A DNA stretch of 64,000 nt, from assembly GCF_001984195.1 (NCBI RefSeq), contig NZ_MTQN01000012.1, positions 558,001 to 622,000 on the forward strand. The letters are read 5' to 3'. Position 1 is the stretch's first letter, and the number at the start of each line of letters is the position of its first letter. Positions 49,684 to 58,257 of this stretch are shown piece after piece. The notes below the pieces were generated by a model. The model ran no database searches. It saw only the letters and a program-made list of their open reading frames with translations, and was not told the DNA's origin. This stretch comes from Kribbella sp. ALI-6-A (lineage in GTDB: Bacteria; Actinomycetota; Actinomycetes; Propionibacteriales; Kribbellaceae). The position numbers and the translations under genes are program-made.

Positions 49684-50493
49684 ATGATCTCAACCACGAC
49701 GGTCCGAACCCGGGCCCTGGCCCTCGTCGCCGCGGGCGCCACCGTGATCGGTACGGCGCTGCTGGCGCCGGTCGCCGCCGGCGCGGCCCCTGCGAGCACG
49801 GCGGTCGCCGCCGCGCCGGCGCAGGTGCGGAGCGGTGTGCCGTTCACGCTCAAGCCCGGCGAGATCCTGCGGCCGGGGCAGTACCGCCGCTCGTGGAACA
49901 ACAAGTACACGTTCATCATGCAGAAGGACGGCAACGCCGTGCTCTACCAGGGCAGGACCGCTCTGTGGTCCACCGCCACGAAGGTCAAGGGCAGCTCGAT
50001 CGCGCTGCAGCGCGACGGCAACCTGGTGGTCTTCCTGAGCACCCGGGCGATCTGGCACAGCAACACCGCCGGCAAGAAGCCGTCCGGCCTGGTCGTCCAG
50101 GACGACGGCAACCTGGTGATGTACGACACCGCCAAGCGCGCTTACTGGTCGCGCTGGACCGTGATCGAGACGCTCGCCCCGGGCCGCACGTTGAAGACCG
50201 GCCAGCTGCTCTACTCGCGCAACGGCATGTACCGGCTGCAGATGCAGGCCGACGGCAACCTCGTGCTGGTCAAGGCCGGCAAGACCCCGCTGTGGTCGAC
50301 CCGGACCACCAAGAAGGGCGCCTTCGCGATCATGCAGACCGACGGCAACCTGGTCGTGTACGTCGGCCGCACCGCGCTGTGGTCCAGCCGGACCACCAGG
50401 AAGGGCTCGATCCTGCAGATGCAGGGCGACGGCAACCTGGTGATCTACTCGGGCCGCACCCCGGTCTGGTCCACCGGTACCGCCGGTCGTTGA
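49684..50493 (+). CDS. Secreted bulb-type (mannose-binding) lectin protein
   Basis: Exported protein of 269 residues made almost entirely of two B-lectin domains. After a signal peptide ending near AAGAAPAS, the QxDGNxVxY sugar-binding motif or a close variant appears six times: MQKDGNAVLY, LQRDGNLVVF, VQDDGNLVMY, MQADGNLVLV, MQTDGNLVVY and MQGDGNLVIY. ALWST/ALWSS repeats alternate with them. The third, fourth and second copies lack the final tyrosine or have changes. CGGAGA precedes the ATG. A role in mannose or glycan recognition, or antimicrobial activity as in plant and bacteriocin lectins, is possible. Confidence 0.92.
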   Translation: MISTTTVRTRALALVAAGATVIGTALLAPVAAGAAPASTAVAAAPAQVRSGVPFTLKPGEILRPGQYRRSWNNKYTFIMQKDGNAVLYQGRTALWSTATKVKGSSIALQRDGNLVVFLSTRAIWHSNTAGKKPSGLVVQDDGNLVMYDTAKRAYWSRWTVIETLAPGRTLKTGQLLYSRNGMYRLQMQADGNLVLVKAGKTPLWSTRTTKKGAFAIMQTDGNLVVYVGRTALWSSRTTRKGSILQMQGDGNLVIYSGRTPVWSTGTAGR

Positions 50494-50502
50494 GCCGGTT
50501 CG

Positions 50503-50838
50503 TCAATCGCTGACCAGCGGCAGGAGCGCACTCAGATCGGTGCGCTCCCCGCTGGCCCGCAACTTGCCGCTGTCCCGAGCCTCCGGCCAGCCGATCCGCC
50601 CGGTCGCCAGGTCGATCCACAGCTCCGGCGGCATCTCCACCACCGCACCCGGCGTCCCCCTGGTGTGCCGCGGACCCTCGATGCACTGCACCGCGCCGTA
50701 CGGCGGGACGCGCACCTCGACCGCGTGACCGGGCGCCTCCGCGACCAGCAGCTTCAGCAGTTGTTTCACCAGGAGTTTCAGATCGGCCCGCTCGGCTTCA
50801 CCTGCTCGGTACCGGCGCAGCGCCGCATCGAAGTCCAC
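50503..50838 (-). CDS. Sterol-carrier-family small protein
   Basis: Cytosolic protein of 111 residues of the bacterial SCP-like group seen in actinobacteria. VEVRVPPYGAVQCIEGPRHT, RGTPGAVVEMPPELWIDLAT and GRIGWPEARDSGKLRASGER match the conserved beta-sheet and helix. Members often lie near purF; here the distance is 36 kb. It may bind a lipid or other hydrophobic ligand, but this is not shown. Confidence 0.82.
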   Translation of the reverse strand: MDFDAALRRYRAGEAERADLKLLVKQLLKLLVAEAPGHAVEVRVPPYGAVQCIEGPRHTRGTPGAVVEMPPELWIDLATGRIGWPEARDSGKLRASGERTDLSALLPLVSD

Positions 50839-50922
50839 GACAGGCCAGCGTAGCGGCGGTTTCGCCGACGGCCCCCTCGTGGTCGATAATCAACGGCGAC
50901 GACAAGGATTGCGGAGGTCCGG

Positions 50923-51543
50923 ATGCTCACGCCCAGGCACCAGGCGCTGCTGGCGACACTGGCCGGGATGACCGTCGGCGTGGCCGTCTTCGGCACCGTG
51001 CTCGCGATCAACAGCGCGACCGGGCAGGACTCCGCCCAGACCGTCGTCACCAGTCCGACGTCGACGCCCACGCCGATCGCGAGCGACGGGCTGCAGCCCG
51101 ATGCCTTGCAGTTCGTGGCCGAGACCTTCGGCACCGAGCGCGAGCCGATCACCGCGGAGGTTCCGGCGGGCTGGAAGTCCAGCCAGACCGGCACCCGGCC
51201 ACGGTACGTCGACCCGACCGGCGTCTGGCAGATCAGGTTCGACGCACGGGGCAGCAAGCAGACGCCCGACGCGCTGCTCGAGGCTCGCCAGGGCAGCATC
51301 GACGAGCCGGACTACAAGGTGATCAGCACCGACAACACCACGCTGGTCTACACCTACACCGACCAGGAGCGCGGCCCGCGGATGGGCTTGTCGCGCTGGA
51401 TCGCGGCCGGCGACAGCGACCGGTCGGCGCTCGAGATCACCGTCGGCGGCCGCCCGCAGGACCAGGCCGGGCTGCGCGCCGTACTGGAGCGGGCGACGGA
51501 AACGCTGCAGCTGTCAGGCGAGTCCGACGACCGGCCGAGCTGA
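50923..51543 (+). CDS. Membrane-anchored exported protein of unknown function
   Basis: Protein of 206 residues. One N-terminal helix (ALLATLAGMTVGVAVFGTVL) is followed by a Ser/Thr/Pro linker and an outer domain of about 140 residues with VPAGWKSSQTGTRPRYVDPT and LSRWIAAGDSDRSALEITV. The fold resembles actinobacterial proteins encoded near kinases and envelope systems, but I did not recognise a family. GGAGG precedes ATG 50923. A hairpin at its 3' end separates it from the convergent hydrolase gene. Confidence 0.82.
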   Translation: MLTPRHQALLATLAGMTVGVAVFGTVLAINSATGQDSAQTVVTSPTSTPTPIASDGLQPDALQFVAETFGTEREPITAEVPAGWKSSQTGTRPRYVDPTGVWQIRFDARGSKQTPDALLEARQGSIDEPDYKVISTDNTTLVYTYTDQERGPRMGLSRWIAAGDSDRSALEITVGGRPQDQAGLRAVLERATETLQLSGESDDRPS

Positions 51544-51545
51544 CG

Positions 51546-51562
51546 CCAGTACGTCGTACTGG
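51546..51562. terminator. Short bidirectional hairpin terminator
   Basis: CCAGTAC-GTC-GTACTGG is a perfect 7-bp stem with a 3-base loop, between the convergent genes ending at 51543 and 51565. Confidence 0.7.
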
Positions 51563-51564
51563 GG

Positions 51565-53097
51565 TCAGCACTCGATGTCGGTCGCCGGCGCCGAGCCCTG
51601 CAGCAGGTAGCTCTCCACCGCGCTGTCGACGCACGGGTTGCCGGCCTTGTAGCCGGTGTGGCCGTCGCCGTCGCGAGTGATCAGTACGCCGCTGTCCAGC
51701 TGCCCGGCCAGACCGACGGCCCACGCGTACGGCGTCGCCGGGTCGCGGGTGGTGCCGATCACGACGATCGGCTTCGCACCGGTCGCCTTGATCGGGTGCG
51801 GTTTGCCGGTCGGCTTGACCGGCCAGTTCGCGCAGGCCAGCGAACCCCAGAGCAGGTACGGGCCGAAGCGCGGGGACTCGGCCGTGTACTTGGCCAGCTT
51901 CGACTTGGCGTCCGCGACCGACGTGATGTCCTGGCGGTCGAGGCAGTTCACCGCGTAGATCGCCTCGTTCTGGTTGCCGGCGTAGCCGCGCGGCGTCCGG
52001 TCGGTGAACGCGTCGGCGAGCGCCAGCAGCTTGGCGCCCTTGCCCTCGAGGCCGTTGGCCACCGCTTCCTCGAGCTGCGGCCAGGCTTCCTTCTGGTACA
52101 GCGGGAAGATCACCGCGAGCACCGTCAGCGCCTGCGTCAGCTCACGGTCGCCGCCGGTCGGCAGCGGCTTGGCATCGGTCTCGGTGAGCAGCTTGTCGAC
52201 CGCGGCCAGCACCTCGGTCTTGCTGCCGCCGAGCTGGCAGGACCGCGCGGCGCAGTCCTCGGCGAACGCGTCCAGCGCGACGTCGAAGCCCTTCGCCTGG
52301 GCGATGTTGTTCTGCTCGGCCGTCTTCGAGGGGTCGACCGCGCCGTCCAGCACCAGCCGGCCGACGTTCTTCGGGAACAGCTCGGCGTACGTCGCGCCGA
52401 GGAACGTGCCGTAGGAGTAGCCGAGGTAGTTCAGCTCGGCGTCGCCGACGATGCCGCGCAGGACGTCGATGTCGCGGGCCGCGTCCTCGGTCGACACGTG
52501 CGGCAGCAGATTGCCCGAGCGCCGCTCGCAGGCCTGCGCGAACGCCTTGTTCTCGGCGTTCAGCGTGCTGATCTCGGTCTCGTCGTCCGGGCTGCCGTCG
52601 GTCGCGAGCAGCTTGTCCTGCTCCTCGGTGTCCAGGCAGCGCACCGGCGTCGAGTCACCCACGCCGCGCGGGTCCCAGCCGATCACGTCGAACTTGCGCA
52701 GCAGAGCCGCGCCCAGGCTGAACGGCGCCGACGAGGCGAACTGGACACCGGAGGCGCCGGGACCACCGGGATTGATGAACAGCGTGCCGATCCGGCTTGA
52801 CCGGTCGCGGGCCGGGATCCGGCGGGCGCGCAGCTCGATCGTGTCGCCGGCGGGTTTGGTGTAGTCGAGCGGGACGGTGATCGTCGCGCACTGGCTACCG
52901 GAGCCGCAGCGTTCCCACGCGGGCCGCTGCTGGTAGAACTTCTCCAGCCCGACGGGGATCGGCCCGGCCGGAGCGTTTGTCGGGTTGCCGCCGGTCGGAC
53001 CGCTCGGGCCTTCGGCGTCCTGGGCCCGGGTGGCGACTCCACATCCACCGACGAGCGCGACGACCAGCAGCCCTGCCACAACCCTGCGCGTCTTCAC
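51565..53097 (-). CDS. Secreted alpha/beta hydrolase, tripeptidyl-aminopeptidase type
   Basis: Lipoprotein hydrolase of 510 residues. The lipobox is ALVGGCGV. The oxyanion region is LFINPGGPGASGVQF, the nucleophile is S228 in YLGYSYGTFLGATYA, and the closing segments VIGTTRDPATPYAWAVGLAG and DGDGHTGYK provide the acid and histidine. The C-terminal TAP-like domain has conserved cysteines. Relatives are the SlpD/SlpE and tripeptidyl aminopeptidases of Streptomyces. ATG 53097 lies just after the stop of the PSP1 gene; the gene pair is common in actinobacteria. Confidence 0.94.
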   Translation of the reverse strand: MKTRRVVAGLLVVALVGGCGVATRAQDAEGPSGPTGGNPTNAPAGPIPVGLEKFYQQRPAWERCGSGSQCATITVPLDYTKPAGDTIELRARRIPARDRSSRIGTLFINPGGPGASGVQFASSAPFSLGAALLRKFDVIGWDPRGVGDSTPVRCLDTEEQDKLLATDGSPDDETEISTLNAENKAFAQACERRSGNLLPHVSTEDAARDIDVLRGIVGDAELNYLGYSYGTFLGATYAELFPKNVGRLVLDGAVDPSKTAEQNNIAQAKGFDVALDAFAEDCAARSCQLGGSKTEVLAAVDKLLTETDAKPLPTGGDRELTQALTVLAVIFPLYQKEAWPQLEEAVANGLEGKGAKLLALADAFTDRTPRGYAGNQNEAIYAVNCLDRQDITSVADAKSKLAKYTAESPRFGPYLLWGSLACANWPVKPTGKPHPIKATGAKPIVVIGTTRDPATPYAWAVGLAGQLDSGVLITRDGDGHTGYKAGNPCVDSAVESYLLQGSAPATDIEC

Positions 53098-54200
53098 TAC
53101 GAGCCGTCTCCCGTGTTGTCGTCCGGTCCAGCGGTGGTGGGCCCGGTGTCCGTCGACGAGTCGCTCAAACGCCGCCGACGGCGTGGCTTGCGGCGGCGGG
53201 GGGCGGACTCCCCGGCAGCCGGCTCCTGGGTGGTCTGCTCGGCCGCAGGGTCCGGGGTGGTTTGCTGCTCGGGCTCCTGAGTGCGCTCCTGCTCAGCGAT
53301 CCGCTCCCGGGCGGGCTCCTGCTCAGCCGACCGGGCGGTCGGGGTCGGGAGGCTCACCGGGGCGTCCGGCGTGGTGGTGCTGCTCGCCTCGTACTGCTGG
53401 CGCGGCGAGCACACGTCGGCGCGGCTGCAAGCACACCGGCGACCGGACGCCGCCAGCCGTACGACGACGGTGTCGCTCGGCACGTTGTGCCCGACGACCA
53501 CGCCGTCCCCGGCGGGCGTCTCGACCGGCGTACCGACCGAGGGTGCCTTGGCGTTGAACTCCTGGTACAGCGGGTGCTCGTACTTCAGGCAGCACATCAG
53601 CCGGCCGCAGGCGCCGGAGATCTTCAGCGGGTTGAGCGGCAGGTCCTGGTCCTTCGCCATCCGCACGCTGACCGGCTCGAAGTCCTTCAGGAACGTCGCA
53701 CAGCACAGGTCCCGCCCGCACGGTCCGATCCCGCCCTGCAGCCGGGCCTCGTCGCGGGCACCGACCTGCCGCAGCTCGATCCGGGCGCGCAGCCCGCGGG
53801 CCAGGTCGCGCACGAGCTCGCGGAAATCGACCCGGTGCGGCGCGGAGAAGTACACGATCACCAGCTGGTCCACGTCCGGCCGCCGGTCGACGAAGTCGAT
53901 GCCGACTACCTTCATCGGCAGCCCGTGCTCACGGATCAGCCGCTTCGCGATCAGCCGAGCCTCGGCCCGGCGGTCGCGGTTGTGCTCGTCGCGTTCCAGG
54001 TCGGCCGGGGTCGCGACTCCGGCGCACAGCGGAAGGCCGCCGATGTCCTCGGTGACGTACTGCGGCGCCCACACGCACTCGGCGACTTCCGGCCCGTCGT
54101 CGGTCGGAACCAGCACCTTGTCCCCGACCCGCGGCCGGTGCGGGCCGGGGTCCAGGTAGTACAGCCGTCCGTAGCGCTCGAACGACACCGCCATCACCAT
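53097..54200 (-). CDS. RicT/YaaT-like PSP1-domain protein
   Basis: Protein of about 367 residues. MAVSFERYGRLYYLDPGPHR and the PSP1 core (about 10-270) are typical. Two cysteine blocks, GPCGRDLCCATFLKDFEPVS and GACGRLMCCLKYEHPLYQEF, match the iron-sulfur cysteines of RicT/YaaT. A low-complexity Glu/Pro/Ala tail ends in a basic stretch (RRRKPRRRRR). In Bacillus, RicT is part of a Y-complex that affects RNA maturation. The usual neighbours holB and tmk are 5 kb away here. ATG 54200, GTG 54206 and ATG 54194 are possible starts. Confidence 0.9.
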   Translation of the reverse strand: MVMAVSFERYGRLYYLDPGPHRPRVGDKVLVPTDDGPEVAECVWAPQYVTEDIGGLPLCAGVATPADLERDEHNRDRRAEARLIAKRLIREHGLPMKVVGIDFVDRRPDVDQLVIVYFSAPHRVDFRELVRDLARGLRARIELRQVGARDEARLQGGIGPCGRDLCCATFLKDFEPVSVRMAKDQDLPLNPLKISGACGRLMCCLKYEHPLYQEFNAKAPSVGTPVETPAGDGVVVGHNVPSDTVVVRLAASGRRCACSRADVCSPRQQYEASSTTTPDAPVSLPTPTARSAEQEPARERIAEQERTQEPEQQTTPDPAAEQTTQEPAAGESAPRRRKPRRRRRLSDSSTDTGPTTAGPDDNTGDGS

Positions 54201-54250
54201 GCCCACGCGGCCAGGGTATGGCATGACCGGTGATCGGTTTGGGCGGCGGC

Positions 54251-54344
54251 GCCGACGTCCACCACCGACCAACCTCTGCCTGCGGTCGACGCCCGAGCGT
54301 GGAGCTGCCGCCGGCGGGGAGGTTGATCGGTGGTGGGCGTCGCC
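54251..54344. repeat. Interspersed palindromic repeat, copy B
   Basis: The arm at 54251-54276 and the arm at 54319-54344 are reverse complements at 23 of 26 positions, around a 42-bp centre. The right arm shares GGTTGATCGGTGGTGGGCGT with copy A (29065-29084). It is in the gap between the PSP1 gene start and the decarboxylase 3' end. Confidence 0.65.
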
Positions 54345-54355
54345 CGCGACCGGGG

Positions 54356-56011
54356 TCAGGCGGCGCGGCCTCCGGCGGCTGCGGCGATGCGGGTGAGCAG
54401 CGGCGGGATGTCGTCGATGCCGGTGTGAACCTCGAGGAAGACCAGTTGGCCCTTCGCGGCGTCGGCTTCGGCGAGTGCCGTCTCCAGTTCGGCCGGAGTG
54501 CGCGCCGAGAGCAGCAGGGCGCGGTCGCCGGTCATCGCCGCGGCGACCGCGGACCAGTTCCACGGCGCGATGTCGTTGTACGGCGCGCGCGGGCCGTTGA
54601 TCGCCCGCTCGATCGTGTAGCCCTGGTTGTTCACCAGCACCACGATCGGACTGACGCCGTACCGGACCATGCTGCCGAGTTCCTGGACCGTCATCTGCGC
54701 CGCGCCGTCGCCGATCAGCAGCACACCCCGTCGCCGGTCGTCAGCCAGTTGCGCTCCCAGTACGGCGGGCAACGCGTACCCGATCGACCCCCACAACGGC
54801 TGACCGATGAAGCCCGCGCCGGCAGGCAACGGCTGCCCGGACATCCCGAAGAACGCCGTTCCCTGGTCGGCCACGACGAAGTGGTCGCCGCGGAGAAACG
54901 CCGTCACGCGGCTCCACAGTTCCTCCTGGCTCAACGGCAGATCAGCGTCACCAGCAACCACCTGGTCGGCGTCCTCGGTCTCGACCGCCTCGAACCGCGG
55001 CAGATCCACGAAGAGCTTGGCCAGACCGGCAAGAGCCGCCTTGAGCGGTACGCCGACGTACGCCGTACTGCCGATCCGCGCGCTGCCGGGCTGCAGATCG
55101 ATCACCTTCGCCTCGTCGATCTGCTGGCTGAAGAACCCGCTGGTGGTGTCGGTGAAGCGCACGCCGGCCTGGATCAGCACGTCCGCGCCCTCCACGGCCC
55201 GCTGCGTCGCCGGCCGGCTGAACCCTCCGACGTACGTGCCGACGAACCGGGGATCCGACTCGTCGACCAGGCCCTTGCCCATCGCCAGGTCGGCGTACGG
55301 CAAGTTGCTCTCGGCAAGCAACAGGTCGAGCTCCGGCTGGGCGCCGAACCGGTCGACCAGATGATCCACCAGGACCACGGCGGTCCGGGCGTCGCCGAGC
55401 AGCTTCAGCGCGTGCTCCAAGAACGCCTGCAGGGCCGTTTCGTCCACCGCGGGCGATGCCAGCCGCAGAGGACCCTCGGCCGCGTCGATCGGCGCCGTGG
55501 CCACGTCGGCGGGGATCCGCAGGTAGACCGGCCGGCGGTGCTCGACAGCGGCGAGCAGCACCCGGTCGATCTCGCGCGCGGCGTTTTCCGGCGTGAGCGT
55601 GGCGAGCGCGCAGCTGACGCTCTCCTGCGCGCGGGCGAAGCGCTCGTAGTCGCCGTCCGCGGCGGTGTGGTGGACCGCAGCGCCGGTGCGCTCGAACGCC
55701 GAGGAGGGGCTGCCGGTGATGTGGACGACGGGCAGCAGCTCGGCGTAGCTGCCGGCCACGCCGTTGATCGCGCTGAGCTCGCCGACGCCGGAGGTGGTCA
55801 GCAGCGCGCCGATCCCGCGCATCCGCGCGTAGCCGTCGGCGGCGTACGCCGCGCCCAGCTCGTTCGCGGTGCCGACCCACGCGATGGCCGGATGATCGAC
55901 GACCTGGTCGAGCAGACGCAGGTTGTAGTCGCCGGGTACGCCGAACAGGTGGCGGACCCCGAGTTCCGCCAGCCGGTCGAGCAGGTAGCCGGTGACCGTC
56001 GTCTTCGCCAT
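54356..56011 (-). CDS. Thiamine-diphosphate 2-oxo-acid decarboxylase (PDC/KdcA/IPDC type)
   Basis: Decarboxylase of 551 residues with three domains. The N-terminal domain has YLLDRLAELGVRHLFGVPGD and the catalytic glutamate in VGTANELGAAYAADGYAR, and HHTAADGD carries the two active-site histidines of pyruvate/indolepyruvate decarboxylases. The C-terminal domain has the ThDP motif GDGAAQMTVQELGSMVRYGV with NNQGYTIE after it. The HH pair separates it from acetolactate synthase. It turns pyruvate, indolepyruvate or a branched 2-oxo acid into the aldehyde. It is divergent from a PucR regulator and probably under its control. Confidence 0.94.
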   Translation of the reverse strand: MAKTTVTGYLLDRLAELGVRHLFGVPGDYNLRLLDQVVDHPAIAWVGTANELGAAYAADGYARMRGIGALLTTSGVGELSAINGVAGSYAELLPVVHITGSPSSAFERTGAAVHHTAADGDYERFARAQESVSCALATLTPENAAREIDRVLLAAVEHRRPVYLRIPADVATAPIDAAEGPLRLASPAVDETALQAFLEHALKLLGDARTAVVLVDHLVDRFGAQPELDLLLAESNLPYADLAMGKGLVDESDPRFVGTYVGGFSRPATQRAVEGADVLIQAGVRFTDTTSGFFSQQIDEAKVIDLQPGSARIGSTAYVGVPLKAALAGLAKLFVDLPRFEAVETEDADQVVAGDADLPLSQEELWSRVTAFLRGDHFVVADQGTAFFGMSGQPLPAGAGFIGQPLWGSIGYALPAVLGAQLADDRRRGVLLIGDGAAQMTVQELGSMVRYGVSPIVVLVNNQGYTIERAINGPRAPYNDIAPWNWSAVAAAMTGDRALLLSARTPAELETALAEADAAKGQLVFLEVHTGIDDIPPLLTRIAAAAGGRAA

Positions 56012-56052
56012 CAGGTGAACTTCCCTCCGTACGGGCCGAACCATCGCCGGTC

Positions 56053-56067
56053 CTGTGTTATACACAG
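56053..56067. promoter_or_regulatory. Operator-like palindrome over the decarboxylase promoter
   Basis: CTGTGT-TAT-ACACAG has perfect 6-bp arms. It overlaps TATAAC on the minus strand (56057-56062, preceded by TGTG), a good extended -10 for the decarboxylase gene. It is a likely binding site of the divergent PucR regulator. Confidence 0.6.
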
Positions 56068-56184
56068 AACCGAAGAGCAGTCTTTTTGATCAGATCCATT
56101 TTGTGCCGGAGCCTCAGCGCGCAACCAGAGCGGAACCACGAGTTCCGAGACGGGTGCTTCGGTGATTCCCCAAGGAGTGGTGTG

Positions 56185-57333
56185 GTGGCCGGTGAGCAGC
56201 AGGACTGGAGCGAGGTGGCCGCGCTGTCCCGGTCGATCGAGGCCGAGCTCCCCCAGGTCGCGGCGAAGATCGCCGAGCACATCCGCGCCGAGGTGCCCCG
56301 GTACGCCCAGATCCCGCCGGAGAACCATGTGCTCGGCGTACTGGAACAGCTGCGCGACATGGCTCAGGGGCTGGCGACCCGCCAGGCGCCCAGCGGCGAG
56401 CAGATCGAGCGGGCCCGGGCACTGGGCCGCACGCGCGCCGAGGAGGGCCTTGCGGTCGAGGCGATGATCAGCGCGTACCACATCGGCTACCGCGACTTCT
56501 GGGAACTGCTGCTCGCGCGCGCCCAGAACAACCCCAAGTTGAGCACGCAGCTGGTCGAGGTGGTCTCGCTGTTCTGGACCTGGATCCGGCTCAGCAGCGC
56601 GGCCGCCGACGCGCACGCCGAGGCGATCCGTTCACTGCAGGCGACCCAGATCAACCTCACGCATCGGTTCCTCGGAGCGCTGCACAGTGGCGACGCCGGT
56701 TCCGACGAGGCGATCCGGCTCGCCCGCGCGCTGGGCTTCGACCCCGACCACCTGTTCCAGGCGGTCTGCGCGCCGGGCGGCGCGTGGGCGGAGGATCAGC
56801 TGGACGACCTGCAGCGTTCTCTCCAGTTCGCGCGCGGAACCATTCGCGCCGCCACTCGCGGACCGGTGACGGTGATCCTGTGTCAGGACGTCACGCCGGA
56901 CGTCGTGGTCTCGACAGTGCATCGCATCCGGCCCGGCCTCCCGCTCGGAATCGGTCTGGCCCGCCAGGGACTGGGCGGCGCCGAAGCGGGGCTGCTCGAC
57001 GCCGAGCAGGCCCTGCGCGTGGCCGAGCTCCGTGGTGGTGTCGTCAGGTTCGAGGAGGACTGGCTGCTGGCGGTCGTCGGGACCCATCGGCAGCGGCTGT
57101 CGCCCTTGCTGCGCGGCGACGAGACGATCGGGCGGGACCATCCGCACCTGGCCGACGCCGTCCAGGCCTTCGCGAAGAACGGCTTCTCGGCGGCGGCCGC
57201 CGCCCGTGCGCTCACCATCCACCCGAACACGATGGCGTACCGGCTGGACCGCTGGCACCAGCTGACCGGCTGGGATCCGCACACGACCAAAGGCCTGGTC
57301 AGCTCGCTGCTGCACCTCGCGCTGACCGAGTGA
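56185..57333 (+). CDS. PucR/CdaR-type helix-turn-helix regulator
   Basis: Regulator of 382 residues. The N-terminal region (about 1-160) is a helical RsbRD-like sensor (HIRAEVPRYAQIPPENHVLG, AEEGLAVEAMISAYHIGYRD). A central GGDEF-like domain follows. The C-terminal PucR helix-turn-helix (about 320-375) reads FAKNGFSAAAAARALTIHPN and TMAYRLDRWHQLTGWDP. GTG 56185 has AAGGAG seven bases upstream. It is divergent from the decarboxylase gene, so activation of aldehyde formation in response to a metabolite is likely. Confidence 0.92.
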   Translation: MAGEQQDWSEVAALSRSIEAELPQVAAKIAEHIRAEVPRYAQIPPENHVLGVLEQLRDMAQGLATRQAPSGEQIERARALGRTRAEEGLAVEAMISAYHIGYRDFWELLLARAQNNPKLSTQLVEVVSLFWTWIRLSSAAADAHAEAIRSLQATQINLTHRFLGALHSGDAGSDEAIRLARALGFDPDHLFQAVCAPGGAWAEDQLDDLQRSLQFARGTIRAATRGPVTVILCQDVTPDVVVSTVHRIRPGLPLGIGLARQGLGGAEAGLLDAEQALRVAELRGGVVRFEEDWLLAVVGTHRQRLSPLLRGDETIGRDHPHLADAVQAFAKNGFSAAAAARALTIHPNTMAYRLDRWHQLTGWDPHTTKGLVSSLLHLALTE

Positions 57334-57348
57334 CCCCGACCGGCACGC

Positions 57349-58239
57349 TCAGCGCTTGCTGCCCTTGACGGTGCTGTCCAGCTCGTCGCCGTACGGGCCG
57401 TAGACCGTGCAGTAGATGTTGCGGTCACCGCTGTTCCAGCCGGCCCGCTCGGGGAACCAGGCGACCGGCTCCAGTTCCGAGTCGTCGACGTCGATCCCGA
57501 CGTACACCGCGAACTTCTCGTCGCAGGCCGCCTCGCCGAGCTCACTGACCTTCTTGTCACCCGGCCAGGGCTGGGCCGGCAGTGTCACCACGGCGTACAG
57601 CTCTCCGTCGTGACCGGTGGTGCAGGACCGGCGCTCGACCTCGTCCTCGTCGGAGGCGTCGTCGAAGCACTCGCCGACCACCAGGGCTTCGATGTAGACG
57701 CCGGTGGAAGCGTCCGAGCCGGTCGACGAACCGTCGGAGTAGTCCTCGTCCGGCAAGGTGGACCCGAGCGCGATCAGGCCGATCACCACGGCCGTGATCA
57801 GCGTGATCACGGAGCCGGCGATCAGTCCGACCACCGCCTGCGGGGTGCCGTTCTGGTTGCGCCGCTTGATCTGGACCAGCGCGGCGATGCCGAGCCCGAT
57901 CGCGACCGGCGCGGCGACGAAGAACACGATGCTCGCCAGTCCGGTGACCAGCGCGGCGGTCGCCAGCCCGTTCGTGGGTCGCGTGGTGCCCGAGTAGCCG
58001 TAGCCGTACGGCGCGGGCGGCTGGCCGTAGGCCGGCGGGTACTGCTGGGCCGGGTAGGGCGGGAACTGCTGCTGGGGAGGCTCTTGCGGCGCCGAGTACG
58101 GCGGCACGAACGGCTGGTGCTGCGGCGGCACGAACGGCGGTGGCGTGTCCTGCGGCCGCTGCTGCTCGGTGTAGGAGGGGAAGCTCCGCGGCCCGTCCTG
58201 CGGCCGGTTCGGGTCGTACTGGTACGGCGGTTGCGTCAT
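57349..58239 (-). CDS. DUF4190/septum-formation-like membrane protein
   Basis: Protein of 296 residues. The N-terminus is a Pro/Gln/Tyr-rich cytosolic segment of about 85 residues. A DUF4190-type pair of helices (AALVTGLASIVFFVAAPVAI and AVVGLIAGSVITLITAVVIG) follows, with the loop GIAALVQIKRRNQNG between them. The outer domain (about 175-296) carries cysteines in VGECFDD, VERRSCTTGH, GEAACDE and IYCTVYGPY, as in septum-formation (PF13845-like) proteins. It is the second of two related genes. Confidence 0.88.
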   Translation of the reverse strand: MTQPPYQYDPNRPQDGPRSFPSYTEQQRPQDTPPPFVPPQHQPFVPPYSAPQEPPQQQFPPYPAQQYPPAYGQPPAPYGYGYSGTTRPTNGLATAALVTGLASIVFFVAAPVAIGLGIAALVQIKRRNQNGTPQAVVGLIAGSVITLITAVVIGLIALGSTLPDEDYSDGSSTGSDASTGVYIEALVVGECFDDASDEDEVERRSCTTGHDGELYAVVTLPAQPWPGDKKVSELGEAACDEKFAVYVGIDVDDSELEPVAWFPERAGWNSGDRNIYCTVYGPYGDELDSTVKGSKR

Positions 58240-58257
58240 CTCGGTGTCCCCCAGGCC

